Origin: Clostridia bacterium
Lineage (GTDB): Bacteria; Bacillota; Clostridia; Christensenellales; CAG-138
Direction of reading: 5' to 3'
DNA length: 64,000 nt
Assembly: GCA_017525875.1 (NCBI GenBank)
Contig: JAFXSG010000048.1
Coordinates: forward strand, 65,856-129,855
Below are positions 49,792 to 59,125 of the stretch, in pieces (the stretch's first letter is position 1; the number at the start of each line of letters is the position of its first letter). The notes beneath the pieces were generated by a model. It saw only the letters and a list, made by a program, of their open reading frames with translations. It made no database searches and was not told the DNA's origin. The translations under genes and the position numbers were made by a program.

Positions 49792-52110
49792 ATGAACGCA
49801 GCAATGGATATTCGGCCACTCCCGGGTGGGAGATCAAAAAAGAATACGAAGCACGATAAAGCGGCAGCAGCTTTTGAGCCGGCAGCGACCCTCAAAAGCC
49901 GGATGCCGTGGTTGCTTATTATTTTTGCCGCATTGTTTTTCATACTTGCGGCAAGAGTTTTCTATTTGCAGGTGATCGACAGCGAAAACCTGCAGAAAAA
50001 AGCGCTTGCGCAGTGGACCCGATCCACCGCGCTTTCCGCCGCGCGCGGCGTTATCACGGACCGCAACGGCATAGAGCTCGCGGTCAACGCGCCGGTGTTC
50101 AAGATCGTCGTCTGGCCGCAGTCCGTAAAGTCGACGGAGCGCGAGCGCGTGGCGAACGAGCTTTCCGAGTTGCTCGGCGTGGACAGGGCAAGGCTGCTTG
50201 AAAGGCTCGAAAGCAAGACCATCCGCGAATACGTCGTCAAGCGCCAGGTGGACAGGGAGACGGCGGACCGCATCAGCTCCCTTCAGCTCGGCGGCGGCGT
50301 GGGCATCGCGACGGACGTCAAGCGCTACTACCCCTACGGCACCCTGCTCTCCCAGGTGCTCGGCTTCACGAACATCGACAGCGCGGGCCAGAGCGGGCTC
50401 GAGCTCAGCCTCAACAAATACCTCACCGGTCTGGACGGCAAAATGGTCGCCGATACCGACCGCAACGGCAACCTGCTCGCCAGCAGCGTTTATGAATACA
50501 TCGACCCCGTCAACGGCGATAAGGTCCGTATAACGGTGGATAAATATTTCCAGAGCTACCTTGAGAACGCGCTCGAGGAGGCCATCGCGGTCAACAACGC
50601 GAAGGACGCCCAGGGCATCATCATGGACGTGACCGACGGCTCCGTCATGGCCATCTCCACCAAGCCCGATTTCGACCCCAACGATCCTCCCAGGACGGAT
50701 CTTGAGCTTCTCGCGGAGCTCTCGCGCGACCGCGTCGTGACCGACGCCTACGAGCCCGGCTCCACCTTCAAGATCCTCACCCTCGCGGCGGCGCTCGACA
50801 GCGGCGTGACCGACCTCGGCTCCGGCTTCTACTGCAATGGCGGCTACGTGGTGAACGGCGAAAGGATCAAGTGCTGGAGGCACGCCGGACACGGCATGCA
50901 GACGCTGACCGAGGCGGCGGAGAACTCCTGCAACGTATGCTTCATGCAGCTCGCGCTCAGCATGGGCGTTGAAAAATTCTACGACTATCTGTACGCTTTC
51001 GGCCTCGGTCAAAGCACGGGGAGCGGCCTCCCCGGCGAGGGCGAGGGCATCGTGACCCACCAGAAATACGTTCGGGACAACGACCTTGCGAGGATCGGCT
51101 TCGGCCAGAGCATCGCGGTCACCCCGATCCAGCTCGCCTCCGCCGTTTCCGCGGCGGTCAACGGCGGCCTTTTATACACCCCGCACATCATCTCCGAGAT
51201 CGTTGCGGACGACGGCACCGTCGTCTACACGGCGGACACCAAGCCCGTGCGCCGCGTTATCAGCGAGGAGACCTCCGAAAAAGTGCGTCAGATCCTCGAG
51301 AGCGTCGTTGAGAACGGCACCGGCCGCAACGCGAAGATCGAGGGCTACGCCGTTGGCGGCAAGACCGGCACCGCGCAGAAATACGACGAGTACGGTCACG
51401 TTTCCGCGGGCAGCTACATCTGCTCCTTCATCGGCTTCGCGCCGGCGGACGAACCGAAGTACGTGTGCCTGATCCTCGTTGACGAGCCGCACGTCGGTTC
51501 CGTCTTCGGCAGCACCGTCGCCGCGCCTTACGTGCGCCGCGTGCTCTCCGAGATCCTGCCCTACGCCGGAATCCAGCGCACGGACCGCAATACCTCGGTC
51601 GTGACCCTTCCCGACGTCACCGGCATGAGCATGGACGACGCGGTGAGGACGCTCCAGGCCTACGGCGTCTCCGCGGTCTACGAGGCCGACGCACCGGTCA
51701 CTCTGATGGTGCCCGCCGCCGGTCAGACCGTTCCCGCCGGTTCCTCCGTGCTGCTCTACACCGGGCTCGAAGGCCTGAACACGGAGACCGACGAACCCTA
51801 TTACGTTCAGATGCCCAACCTCATGGGCATGACCGCGCTGCAGGCCTACGACGCGCTCCGCGCCGTCGGTCTCACGCTGGATCCCGAGCCCGCCGATCCC
51901 TACGGCGTGGTGCTCTCGCAGAGCGTCTACGCCTATGAGCTCGTCGAATACGGCACGAGCGTGAAGGTCTGGTTCGGCTATCCGACGCCGACGCCCTTCA
52001 TCCCCACGCCCGAGCCCGCGACCCCCGCGCCGGAGACCCCCGCGCCGGAGACGCCCGCGGCGGAAACGCCCGCGCCGGAAACTCCCGAGCCGGAAACTCC
52101 CGAGCCGTAA
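49792..52110 (+). CDS. SpoVD/PBP2B-type peptidoglycan transpeptidase with PASTA domains
   Basis: The protein is 772 residues: a membrane helix (about 36-58), a dimerisation domain, and a transpeptidase domain with SxxK (EPGSTFKIL), SxN (ENSCNV) and KTG (GGKTGTAQKY). Two PASTA repeats lie near 610-680 and 690-740, and a PETPAPETP-type tail of about 30 residues ends it. It is the division or spore-cortex class B PBP, partner of FtsW. The start is likely ATG 49792 or 49804; an open frame back to 49717 has no ribosome site. The Pro/Thr tail is unusual for this family and echoes the tails of secreted proteins elsewhere in the window. A GTAGGGGCGG element (copy F) follows. Confidence 0.92.
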   Translation: MNAAMDIRPLPGGRSKKNTKHDKAAAAFEPAATLKSRMPWLLIIFAALFFILAARVFYLQVIDSENLQKKALAQWTRSTALSAARGVITDRNGIELAVNAPVFKIVVWPQSVKSTERERVANELSELLGVDRARLLERLESKTIREYVVKRQVDRETADRISSLQLGGGVGIATDVKRYYPYGTLLSQVLGFTNIDSAGQSGLELSLNKYLTGLDGKMVADTDRNGNLLASSVYEYIDPVNGDKVRITVDKYFQSYLENALEEAIAVNNAKDAQGIIMDVTDGSVMAISTKPDFDPNDPPRTDLELLAELSRDRVVTDAYEPGSTFKILTLAAALDSGVTDLGSGFYCNGGYVVNGERIKCWRHAGHGMQTLTEAAENSCNVCFMQLALSMGVEKFYDYLYAFGLGQSTGSGLPGEGEGIVTHQKYVRDNDLARIGFGQSIAVTPIQLASAVSAAVNGGLLYTPHIISEIVADDGTVVYTADTKPVRRVISEETSEKVRQILESVVENGTGRNAKIEGYAVGGKTGTAQKYDEYGHVSAGSYICSFIGFAPADEPKYVCLILVDEPHVGSVFGSTVAAPYVRRVLSEILPYAGIQRTDRNTSVVTLPDVTGMSMDDAVRTLQAYGVSAVYEADAPVTLMVPAAGQTVPAGSSVLLYTGLEGLNTETDEPYYVQMPNLMGMTALQAYDALRAVGLTLDPEPADPYGVVLSQSVYAYELVEYGTSVKVWFGYPTPTPFIPTPEPATPAPETPAPETPAAETPAPETPEPETPEP

Positions 52111-52139
52111 AAAAAGCAAACCCGGTGCACCAACGCACC

Positions 52140-52261
52140 GTAGGGGCGGCAATCTGCCGCCCGCCGGAAAACAATGCCACGGCGGAAAAACGACACGGCA
52201 TAAGCATTCCATCGCCGTTTTCCGTGCCCGCAGCTTACGGGCGGCAGGTTGCCGCCCCTAC
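52140..52261. repeat. GTAGGGGCGG element, copy F
   Basis: The 122-base copy has left end GTAGGGGCGGCAATCTGCCG and right end GGCAGGTTGCCGCCCCTAC. It lies between the transpeptidase gene and murE in an otherwise compact operon. Confidence 0.88.
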
Positions 52262-52305
52262 AGACAATCCCGAAAGGGCCCCATACGGGGCAAGGTGATC
52301 CGAAT

Positions 52306-53757
52306 ATGCTTATCAGTGAAATGATCAAAGGAGTCGACTGCCGGCTCATCGGCGAGGATATCGACATCCGGCACATCGAATACGATTCAAGAAAGGTGAA
52401 ACCGGGCGACCTTTTCTGCTGCATCAGGGGCACGTACCGCGACGGGCACGAGTATGCCGGGAGCGCGGTCGAAAAGGGCGCTTCGGCGCTGCTCGTCGAA
52501 CACGAGCTGCCCTTCCCCGTCCCGCAGATCGTCGCGCCGAACTCCCGCCGCGCCATGGCGGAGCTTGCGATCAATTTCTACGGTCATCCCCTCGAAGGCA
52601 TCCCCGTGATCGGCATCACCGGCACGAACGGCAAGACGACCACCACCTATATGGTCAAGTCCATCGCCGAGCAGGCGGGCTACAAGGTGGGCCTCATCGG
52701 CACGATCCGCAACCTCGTGGGCGACAAGATCATTGCGACCGACCTCACCACGCCCGAAAGCGTTGAACTGCAGCGCGTGTTCCGTATTATGCGCGACGAG
52801 GGCGTGAACCTCGTCGTGATGGAGGCCAGCTCCTCCGCGCTCGATCAGGACCGCGTACACGGCATCGAGTTCGTCATCGGAGGCTTCACGAACCTGACGC
52901 AGGATCATTTGGACTATCACAAGACCTTTGAAAACTATCTCGCCGCGAAGCGCATCATGTTCACGAGGAGCAAGTTCGCCGTCGTCAATGCGGACGACTC
53001 CCACAGCGATCTGCTCCTTGACGGGCTCAACCTCCCCGCGATGCGCTACGGCGTGCGCGCGAGCATGGCCGACATCCGCGCGCAGAATATCGAGATCCGC
53101 CCCGATAAGGTGGAGTTTGACCTTTCAAGCACCTACGGCATGCAGCATATCACCGTCCCGATCCCGGGCCTGTTCAACGTGTTCAACGCGCTGCTCGCCG
53201 CGGGCATCTGCCTCAAGCTCGGCATCAGCCTCTCGAACATCGCGGCCGGTCTTGCGGGCGTCGCAAGCGTTTCCGGCAGGATGGAGACGCTGCCGACCGA
53301 CGGCTTCGGCTTCTCCGTCATCCTTGACTTCGCGCACACCCCGGACGGGCTTGAGAACCTGCTCACCTCCGTTCAGGAATTCGCCAAAGGCCGCGTGATC
53401 TGCGTGTTCGGCTGCGGCGGCGACAGGGACAACCTCAAGCGCCCGATCATGGGCGAGACAGCCGCGAGGAACGCCGATTTCTGCGTCGTCACCTCCGACA
53501 ACCCGCGCACAGAGGACCCGATGCGCATCATCAATATGGTCCTCGAGGGCGTTCACCGCACCGAATGCCCCCACGTCGTGATCGAGAACCGCCGCGAAGC
53601 GATCCGCTACGCGCTTTCGATCGCCGAAAAGGACGACGTCGTCGTGCTCGCCGGCAAGGGGCATGAATACTATCAGGATATTATGGGCGTCAAGCATCCG
53701 TTCGACGAAAAGCAGATCGTTGCCGAGATCCTGGACGAGATGCGCGAAAGCAACTGA
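52306..53757 (+). CDS. murE: UDP-MurNAc-L-Ala-D-Glu:meso-DAP ligase MurE
   Basis: The 483-residue Mur ligase has the ATP motif GTNGKTTTT at about 106-114, the central Lys/His motifs (ASSSALDQDRVHG) and DNPRTEDPM at about 405. DNPR is the signature of enzymes that add meso-diaminopimelate. AAGGTGAT precedes ATG 52306; the open frame from 52249 starts inside repeat copy F. mraY follows after 18 bases. murF, which usually comes between murE and mraY, is not here. Confidence 0.97.
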   Translation: MLISEMIKGVDCRLIGEDIDIRHIEYDSRKVKPGDLFCCIRGTYRDGHEYAGSAVEKGASALLVEHELPFPVPQIVAPNSRRAMAELAINFYGHPLEGIPVIGITGTNGKTTTTYMVKSIAEQAGYKVGLIGTIRNLVGDKIIATDLTTPESVELQRVFRIMRDEGVNLVVMEASSSALDQDRVHGIEFVIGGFTNLTQDHLDYHKTFENYLAAKRIMFTRSKFAVVNADDSHSDLLLDGLNLPAMRYGVRASMADIRAQNIEIRPDKVEFDLSSTYGMQHITVPIPGLFNVFNALLAAGICLKLGISLSNIAAGLAGVASVSGRMETLPTDGFGFSVILDFAHTPDGLENLLTSVQEFAKGRVICVFGCGGDRDNLKRPIMGETAARNADFCVVTSDNPRTEDPMRIINMVLEGVHRTECPHVVIENRREAIRYALSIAEKDDVVVLAGKGHEYYQDIMGVKHPFDEKQIVAEILDEMRESN

Positions 53758-53775
53758 CTTTAAGAGGAAACAGCC

Positions 53776-54798
53776 ATGCAAAAGATGATCTTCGCATTTA
53801 TTACGGCAGCGGCGATCGCGATCGTCATATCCCCCTGGTTCATCAAGATGCTCCGCAGGCTCAAATACGGCCAGGTGGAGCGCGCCGAGGGCCCCCACGC
53901 TCACTCCGCAAAGGAGGGCACGCCGACGATGGGCGGCATCATGTTCATCATCGCGATCATCATCGCGGCGCTTGCGTTCAGCAAGTGGAACATCGCAGCC
54001 GCCTACACGGTGCCTTCTCTGCTGATCATGTTCGCGTTCGGCCTCGTCGGGTTCCTCGACGACTTCATCAAGGTCAAGATGAAGCGCAACCTCGGCCTGC
54101 GCGCCTATCAGAAGATCATCGCGCAGTTCGCCCTCTCGTTTGCCGCGGCGTTCTTCGCCTACAAGAGCGACTTCATCGGCTCAAAGCTCTATGACCCCAT
54201 CTTCGGCGAGATAGAGCTGGGCTGGTTCTACATCCCGTTCATGATGTTCACCATCATCGCGATCGTGAACAGCGCGAACCTCACGGACGGCCTTGACGGG
54301 CTGCTCTCCGGCGTTTCGCTGATCTACTCCCTTGCGATGGGCATACTGTTCCTGTACCTCGCCGAGGCGTTCGATTCCGGCCTTTTCGGCCAGCCCCTGT
54401 TCATCGCGGAGCGCGACGGCATGCTTTCGATGGGCGTTTTCGCCTTCGCCGTCGCGGGAGGCGTGCTCGGCTTCCTCGGATCGAACAGCTATCCCGCCCG
54501 CGTATTCATGGGCGACACCGGCTCCATGGCCCTCGGCGGCGCGATGAGCGCGATGGTCATGTACAGCCGTTCCCCGTTCCTGTTCCTGCTGATGGGCTGC
54601 TGCATCGTGGCTTCCGCCGTCAGCGTGGTGCTCCAGGTCGGCTCCTTCAAGCTGCGCCACGGCAAGCGCATCTTCAAGATGGCGCCGCTGCACCATCATT
54701 TTGAAAAGCTCGGCCATACCGAGACCAAGATCGTCGCCGGCTACATGATCGTGACCGCGGTCTGCTGCCTCGCGGCGCTCGCGCTGTTCTTCAAATAA
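53776..54798 (+). CDS. mraY: Phospho-MurNAc-pentapeptide transferase MraY
   Basis: The 340-residue protein has ten membrane helices and the MraY motifs (GTPTMGGIMF, FLDDFIKV, NSANLTDGLDGLLSG, MGDTGSMALGG, APLHHHFEKLGHTETKIV). It transfers phospho-MurNAc-pentapeptide to undecaprenyl phosphate, giving lipid I. AAGAGGAAACAGCC precedes the ATG. A structured non-coding stretch follows before murD. Confidence 0.98.
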   Translation: MQKMIFAFITAAAIAIVISPWFIKMLRRLKYGQVERAEGPHAHSAKEGTPTMGGIMFIIAIIIAALAFSKWNIAAAYTVPSLLIMFAFGLVGFLDDFIKVKMKRNLGLRAYQKIIAQFALSFAAAFFAYKSDFIGSKLYDPIFGEIELGWFYIPFMMFTIIAIVNSANLTDGLDGLLSGVSLIYSLAMGILFLYLAEAFDSGLFGQPLFIAERDGMLSMGVFAFAVAGGVLGFLGSNSYPARVFMGDTGSMALGGAMSAMVMYSRSPFLFLLMGCCIVASAVSVVLQVGSFKLRHGKRIFKMAPLHHHFEKLGHTETKIVAGYMIVTAVCCLAALALFFK

Positions 54799-54815
54799 GC
54801 AGCGCGGTCCCCTGT

Positions 54816-54954
54816 AAAAACCCGCCCGGAGGGAAGGAAACGCCGTGGTTTTGTTGGCGCTTGGCACGGCGTGCGGCTCTTCGGCAACGCTAAGATTTTT
54901 GAGGGAGAACCATCGGCACCTCCCTCAAGAGTCTTGGTCCTTCGGGCGGTTTTT
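54816..54954 (+). ncRNA. Multi-branched structured element between mraY and murD
   Basis: The outer stem pairs the left end (AAAAACCCGCCCG, about 54816-54828) with the right end (CGGGCGGTTTTT, about 54943-54954). Inside are ACGCCGTG/CACGGCGT (54840-54847 with 54865-54872), a small GCGGC/GGC hairpin, and AAGA...TTGAGGGAG/CTCCCTCAA...TCTT (54892-54935). It ends in a T-run, so it may be an attenuator or complex terminator that tunes murD. It could also be a small inverted-repeat element. No coding potential is seen. Confidence 0.5.
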
Positions 54955-55009
54955 AACGAATTATATTGATAGATCGAGATAAAACACACTGCTCACAGGA
55001 GGTGCTGAT

Positions 55010-56395
55010 ATGTGCAGGACTCCGAAACCCAACGGCAAGACCGCCCTCATCGTCGGCATGGCGAAGAGCGGCATTTCATCCGCAAAGCTGCTCTATAAAA
55101 AGGGCTACAATATCATCATAAACGACCTCAAGCCGGAGATCCCCGGCCTTGAGGAAGCGCTTTCCGGCATCCGTTACACGAACCGCCTGGGCGTTGCGCC
55201 CGAAGCGCTGCTCGAGGAGGCGGACCTCATGGTCATCTCCCCCGTCATCCCGATCTTCAAGCCCTTCGTAAAGAAGGCGATCGCGATGGGCGTCGAGGTC
55301 ATCGGCGAAATCGAGCTCGGCTGGCGCTATTCGAGCCGCGGAGCGAAGTTCGTCTGCATCGGCGGCACGAACGGCAAGACCACCACCACGGCGCTGACCG
55401 GCGAGATCTTCAAGGCCTACCACGCGCGCCTCGGCAGCGGGCAGGCGTTCGTCCTCGGCAATATCGGCATCCCGATCACCGAGCACGCGCTCGAGACCCG
55501 CCCCGGCGACACCGTCGTTGCGGAGACCGCCGCGCTCCAGTTCGAGAGCATCGTGAACTTCCGCTGCAACGCCGCCGGTCTGCTCAACATCACCGAGGAC
55601 CACGTCAACCGCTTCGGCAGCATGGAGGCATATATCGCCGCCAAGATGCGTATGTTCGAAAATCAGACCGAGGATGACTTTGCCGCCCTCAACGCGGACG
55701 ATCCGATCGTATCCAAGGCCGAGACCAGGGCGAGGAAGCTGTTCTTCTCCCGCCTGCATGAAGTGGAGAACGGCGCGTTCGTTCGCGACGGCAGGATCGT
55801 CTTCCGCATGGACGGCGAGGAGACCGAGCTGATCCCGGCTCAGGAGCTTGGGATCATCGGCTCCCACAACCTTGAGAACGCGCTGTGCGCCGTCTGCCTC
55901 TCCTGCTGCATGGGCGTCCCGGCGGACATCATCTCCGAGGTGCTGCGCTCGTTCAAGGGCGTCGAGCACAGGATCGAGTTCACCCGCACGTTCAAGGGCG
56001 TCACCTTCTATAACGACAGCAAGGGCACCAACCCCGAGTCCACCGTCAAGGCGGTCGAGGCGATGACCCGCCCCACCGTGCTGATCCTCGGCGCGGGCAA
56101 TTACGACAAGCAAAGCGACTACCGCCCCGTTTTCCGCGCGTTCAACGGCAGGATCAAGGCGGTCGTCGTCAACGGCTCCAACACGGACGCCATCATGAAG
56201 GCCGCGGCGGACGAGGGCTATGAGAACATCCAGGCCTGCCCGGATGATTTCGCAGAGCTGATCTACACCTCCTTCTCCCTGGCTGAGGACGGCGACGCCG
56301 TACTGCTCTCCCCCGCCTGCGCAAGCTGGGGCATGTTCGACAATTACGAGCAGCGCGGCGAGATCTTCAAGCAAATAGTAAACGACATGAAGTGA
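55010..56395 (+). CDS. murD: UDP-MurNAc-L-Ala:D-Glu ligase MurD
   Basis: The 461-residue ligase has the ATP motif CIGGTNGKTTTTAL near 116-129, the central NITEDHVNRFGSMEAY and YNDSKGTNPESTVKAVE. GGAGGTGCTGAT precedes ATG 55010. It follows the structured element after mraY and is followed by ftsW. Confidence 0.97.
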   Translation: MCRTPKPNGKTALIVGMAKSGISSAKLLYKKGYNIIINDLKPEIPGLEEALSGIRYTNRLGVAPEALLEEADLMVISPVIPIFKPFVKKAIAMGVEVIGEIELGWRYSSRGAKFVCIGGTNGKTTTTALTGEIFKAYHARLGSGQAFVLGNIGIPITEHALETRPGDTVVAETAALQFESIVNFRCNAAGLLNITEDHVNRFGSMEAYIAAKMRMFENQTEDDFAALNADDPIVSKAETRARKLFFSRLHEVENGAFVRDGRIVFRMDGEETELIPAQELGIIGSHNLENALCAVCLSCCMGVPADIISEVLRSFKGVEHRIEFTRTFKGVTFYNDSKGTNPESTVKAVEAMTRPTVLILGAGNYDKQSDYRPVFRAFNGRIKAVVVNGSNTDAIMKAAADEGYENIQACPDDFAELIYTSFSLAEDGDAVLLSPACASWGMFDNYEQRGEIFKQIVNDMK

Positions 56396-56424
56396 CCGCT
56401 CCCCGGAGCGAAAGGCAGCCCGAT

Positions 56425-57651
56425 ATGGAAAGCAACGTAACACCGATCAAGTTCAGAAACGAAGGCAAAAAGTATAAGAGGGCCCGTCAGGACGGCGGCA
56501 TCCTCCGCATGGATTTCGCGCTGTTCTTCACGGTGATCGCCATCTGCCTTTTCGGCATCGTCATGCTGTTTTCCGCCAGCTATTACAAGGGCATCTCCGA
56601 ATTCGGCGACGGGTATCATTTCGTCAAGAGCCAGATCGAATACTTTGCGATCGGCATCGTCGTGATGCTCGGCGTCAGCTTCATCCCATACAGCCTGTAT
56701 AGGAAAAGGATCTCGATACTGCTCGGCTACATCGCTATCATCGCCCTGCTGATCCTCACGCTCGTCAAGGGCAAGACCGTTCTCGGCGCAAAGCGCTGGG
56801 TGCAGTTGGGGCCCATCAATATGCAGCCGTCGGAGCTGGTGAAGTTCATCCTGATCATCTGCATCTCCGCGTACATGAGCCGTTTCGCGGGCAAGATGAA
56901 CAAGTTCCCCGTTTCGATCCTCGGCGTGCTCGCGCTGATCGTGCTGCCCTGCGCGCTCATCTATCTGCAGCCGAACATGAGCATGCTGATCATCATCTGC
57001 GCAGTCACTTTCCTCATGATGTTCATGGGAGGTGCAAAACTCAAGCACCTTGCGATACTCGCCGTTATAGGCGTCATCGGCCTCATCGTGCTCTCGCTCG
57101 CCAAGGGCTACCGCAGCGGGCGCTTCACCTCCTGGCTGCACCCATGGGACGACCCGAAGGGATCAAGCTACCAGGTCGTCCAGTCCCTGTTCGCCTTCGG
57201 CAACGGCGGGCTCTTCGGCCAGGGCCTCGACGCGTCCCGGCAGAAGCTCCTGTTCCTGCCCGAAATGGAAAACGACTACATCCTTGCGATAATCGCTGAG
57301 GAGCTCGGCTTCGTGGGCGTGCTCGCGCTCATGCTCGCCTATATGTTCGTCATCTACCGCGGCATCCGCGTCGCGCTCTCGGTCAAGGACCGTTTTGCGG
57401 CGCTCGTCGCGGGAGGCATCACCGCCATGCTCGCGGTGCAGATAATCGTGAACATCGCGGTCGTCACCAACTCCATCCCCGCCACCGGCCAGACGCTCCC
57501 GTTCATCAGCGCCGGCGGTTCGTCGCTCGTGGTGTTCATGGGCGCGACCGGCATCCTGCTGAACATCTCGCGCTACACCGAAAAGCGCCGGACGCCGCTC
57601 TTCCCGAAGCGCAAAACGGCTGCGGATCTGCCCGCCGAGCAGAGCGCGTAA
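56425..57651 (+). CDS. ftsW: FtsW/SpoVE-type lipid II glycosyltransferase
   Basis: The 408-residue SEDS protein has about ten membrane helices and the characteristic motifs (GAKRWVQLGPINMQPSEL, EMENDYILAIIAEELGF, TLPFISAGGSS). It polymerises septal peptidoglycan with the class B PBP encoded upstream. GAAAGG precedes ATG 56425; the GTG at 56392 overlaps murD and is unlikely. murG, which often follows, is absent. ftsQ is next. Confidence 0.95.
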   Translation: MESNVTPIKFRNEGKKYKRARQDGGILRMDFALFFTVIAICLFGIVMLFSASYYKGISEFGDGYHFVKSQIEYFAIGIVVMLGVSFIPYSLYRKRISILLGYIAIIALLILTLVKGKTVLGAKRWVQLGPINMQPSELVKFILIICISAYMSRFAGKMNKFPVSILGVLALIVLPCALIYLQPNMSMLIIICAVTFLMMFMGGAKLKHLAILAVIGVIGLIVLSLAKGYRSGRFTSWLHPWDDPKGSSYQVVQSLFAFGNGGLFGQGLDASRQKLLFLPEMENDYILAIIAEELGFVGVLALMLAYMFVIYRGIRVALSVKDRFAALVAGGITAMLAVQIIVNIAVVTNSIPATGQTLPFISAGGSSLVVFMGATGILLNISRYTEKRRTPLFPKRKTAADLPAEQSA

Positions 57652-57682
57652 CAGCCTTTCATCCATCCTGTTGGAGCAACCG

Positions 57683-58813
57683 ATGAAGAAGAACAGCCGC
57701 GGCAAAAAGCCAGCAAGCAAAAAGAAAAAAACGAACGCCGCCAAGCCTGCGGCAGCGCCCGCGCCTTCCAAGGCCGCGCCCGAGATCGACGACGATTACG
57801 AGGAGCAGCTGCCCCCCGGCGTCAAGCCGCCGAAGCGTGTCAAGACCGCCAAGGCCGCAAAGAACGCGAAGACGAAGAAGGCCGCCGAAGACCGCGCTGC
57901 GCGCAAGGCGGCGCGGCACGGCATGGAAGCGGACGGCCTCGATACCTCGTCCACGGCGGACGCGAGCGGCATCAGCGAGGCACGCAGGGCGCCCCGCCGC
58001 GGGCACGCGGAGGACGGGCTCGATACCTCCTCCGCAAAGGACGCGCGCGGCATCAGCCACGAGGCACGGCGGCGCAGGCAGATGCTCCGCGACGCGCTGC
58101 GCATCGGCTCCGTCCTGCTCGTGATCGCGCTGCTCGCGGTCTGCGGTTATTTCCTCTTCCGCGCAACGACCGTGGAAAGGATAAGCATCACCGGCTCATC
58201 GGTCTACGGCGAGGCGCAGATACTGAGCCTGAGCGGCGTGCACACCGGAAAAAGCATCCTGTTCTATAATGAAAACGAGATCAGGGACGATATCAACTCC
58301 ATCCCCGATCTTCGCGTCGTCTCCGTCTCGAAGGAATACCCGAACTCGATCAGCGTCGTCGTTGCGGACATCACCGCCTACGCGGCGATCCTCTCCCCGA
58401 ACGGCGTTTACACGCTGATCAGCGACGAGGGCTACGTTCTGAGCATGGGCGAGCCCTCCGACCGCGGCCTCATCCGCATCGAGGGCATGACCGGCGTCGG
58501 TTTCGCGCTCAACACCTATATCGACAGGCAGAACAACACGATCCGCACGGTCGGCGCCGTCCGGCTGCTGCAGGCGATCGAGGCGAGCCCCATCGCGGAG
58601 CACGTCCGCTCGATCGATATGGCGAGCTCCCAGTACGTCTCGCTCTCGCTCGACAACGATTACACCATCGTGCTCGGCGCCGTCTCCACCGCGCCGGAGT
58701 GCATCGAGACCGCGTGCGAGGCCTACGAGCGCTTCCTGCCCGTCTACCCCGGCGGCGGCACGATCCAGGTGTTCCGCGGCTCCTCGGTCGTGGACTTCAC
58801 GCCCAACAAATAG
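57683..58813 (+). CDS. ftsQ: FtsQ/DivIB-like division protein with long cytoplasmic tail
   Basis: The 376-residue protein has a long Lys/Ala/Pro-rich cytoplasmic region, a membrane helix at about 136-158 (IGSVLLVIALLAVCGYFLF), a POTRA domain (VERISITGSSVYGEAQILSLSGVHTG) and the FtsQ beta domain. The cytoplasmic part contains an imperfect tandem repeat: DGLDTSS and GIS with EARR occur twice (about 90-107 and 115-134). I chose ATG 57683 with GGAG eight bases before it. It closes the cluster's first transcript; a terminator follows. Confidence 0.88.
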   Translation: MKKNSRGKKPASKKKKTNAAKPAAAPAPSKAAPEIDDDYEEQLPPGVKPPKRVKTAKAAKNAKTKKAAEDRAARKAARHGMEADGLDTSSTADASGISEARRAPRRGHAEDGLDTSSAKDARGISHEARRRRQMLRDALRIGSVLLVIALLAVCGYFLFRATTVERISITGSSVYGEAQILSLSGVHTGKSILFYNENEIRDDINSIPDLRVVSVSKEYPNSISVVVADITAYAAILSPNGVYTLISDEGYVLSMGEPSDRGLIRIEGMTGVGFALNTYIDRQNNTIRTVGAVRLLQAIEASPIAEHVRSIDMASSQYVSLSLDNDYTIVLGAVSTAPECIETACEAYERFLPVYPGGGTIQVFRGSSVVDFTPNK

Positions 58814-58851
58814 CGCTGCAAATATCGCACTCCTGCTGTTTCAAAATACGG

Positions 58852-58888
58852 AAAACGGCGGTCTTTCCCATCGGAGGCCGCCGTTTTT
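58852..58888 (+). terminator. Terminator after ftsQ
   Basis: AAAACGGCGG (58852-58861) pairs with CCGCCGTTTT (58878-58887), followed by one more T. It separates the mraZ-ftsQ transcript from ftsA-ftsZ. The gene-free stretch 58814-59125 holds only this and the next promoter. Confidence 0.85.
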
Positions 58889-58970
58889 CGTTGGCGAAAG
58901 GCCTGCCCGGCACAGGGCAATACAGAAAGTAATACTTGTAAAATCTTTTTATATAATCAGTCTTTGGTAC

Positions 58971-58999
58971 TTGCACCAAATCTTGTGGCATGCTATAAT
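58971..58999 (+). promoter_or_regulatory. Promoter of ftsA-ftsZ
   Basis: TTGCAC (58971-58976), 17-base spacer, TATAAT (58994-58999), followed by a 126-base leader before ATG 59126. The leader contains no obvious second promoter. Confidence 0.75.
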
Positions 59000-59125
59000 A
59001 CGATTGCATATATGCAGGGTCACGGTGATCCGGCGTTCCGCGCCGCTGCGCGGGCTTCCGTCACGAGATCCCATATGCGTTTTTTCTGTGATTTGCGATA
59101 TTGATTCCGTTCGGGGTACTTTTGA

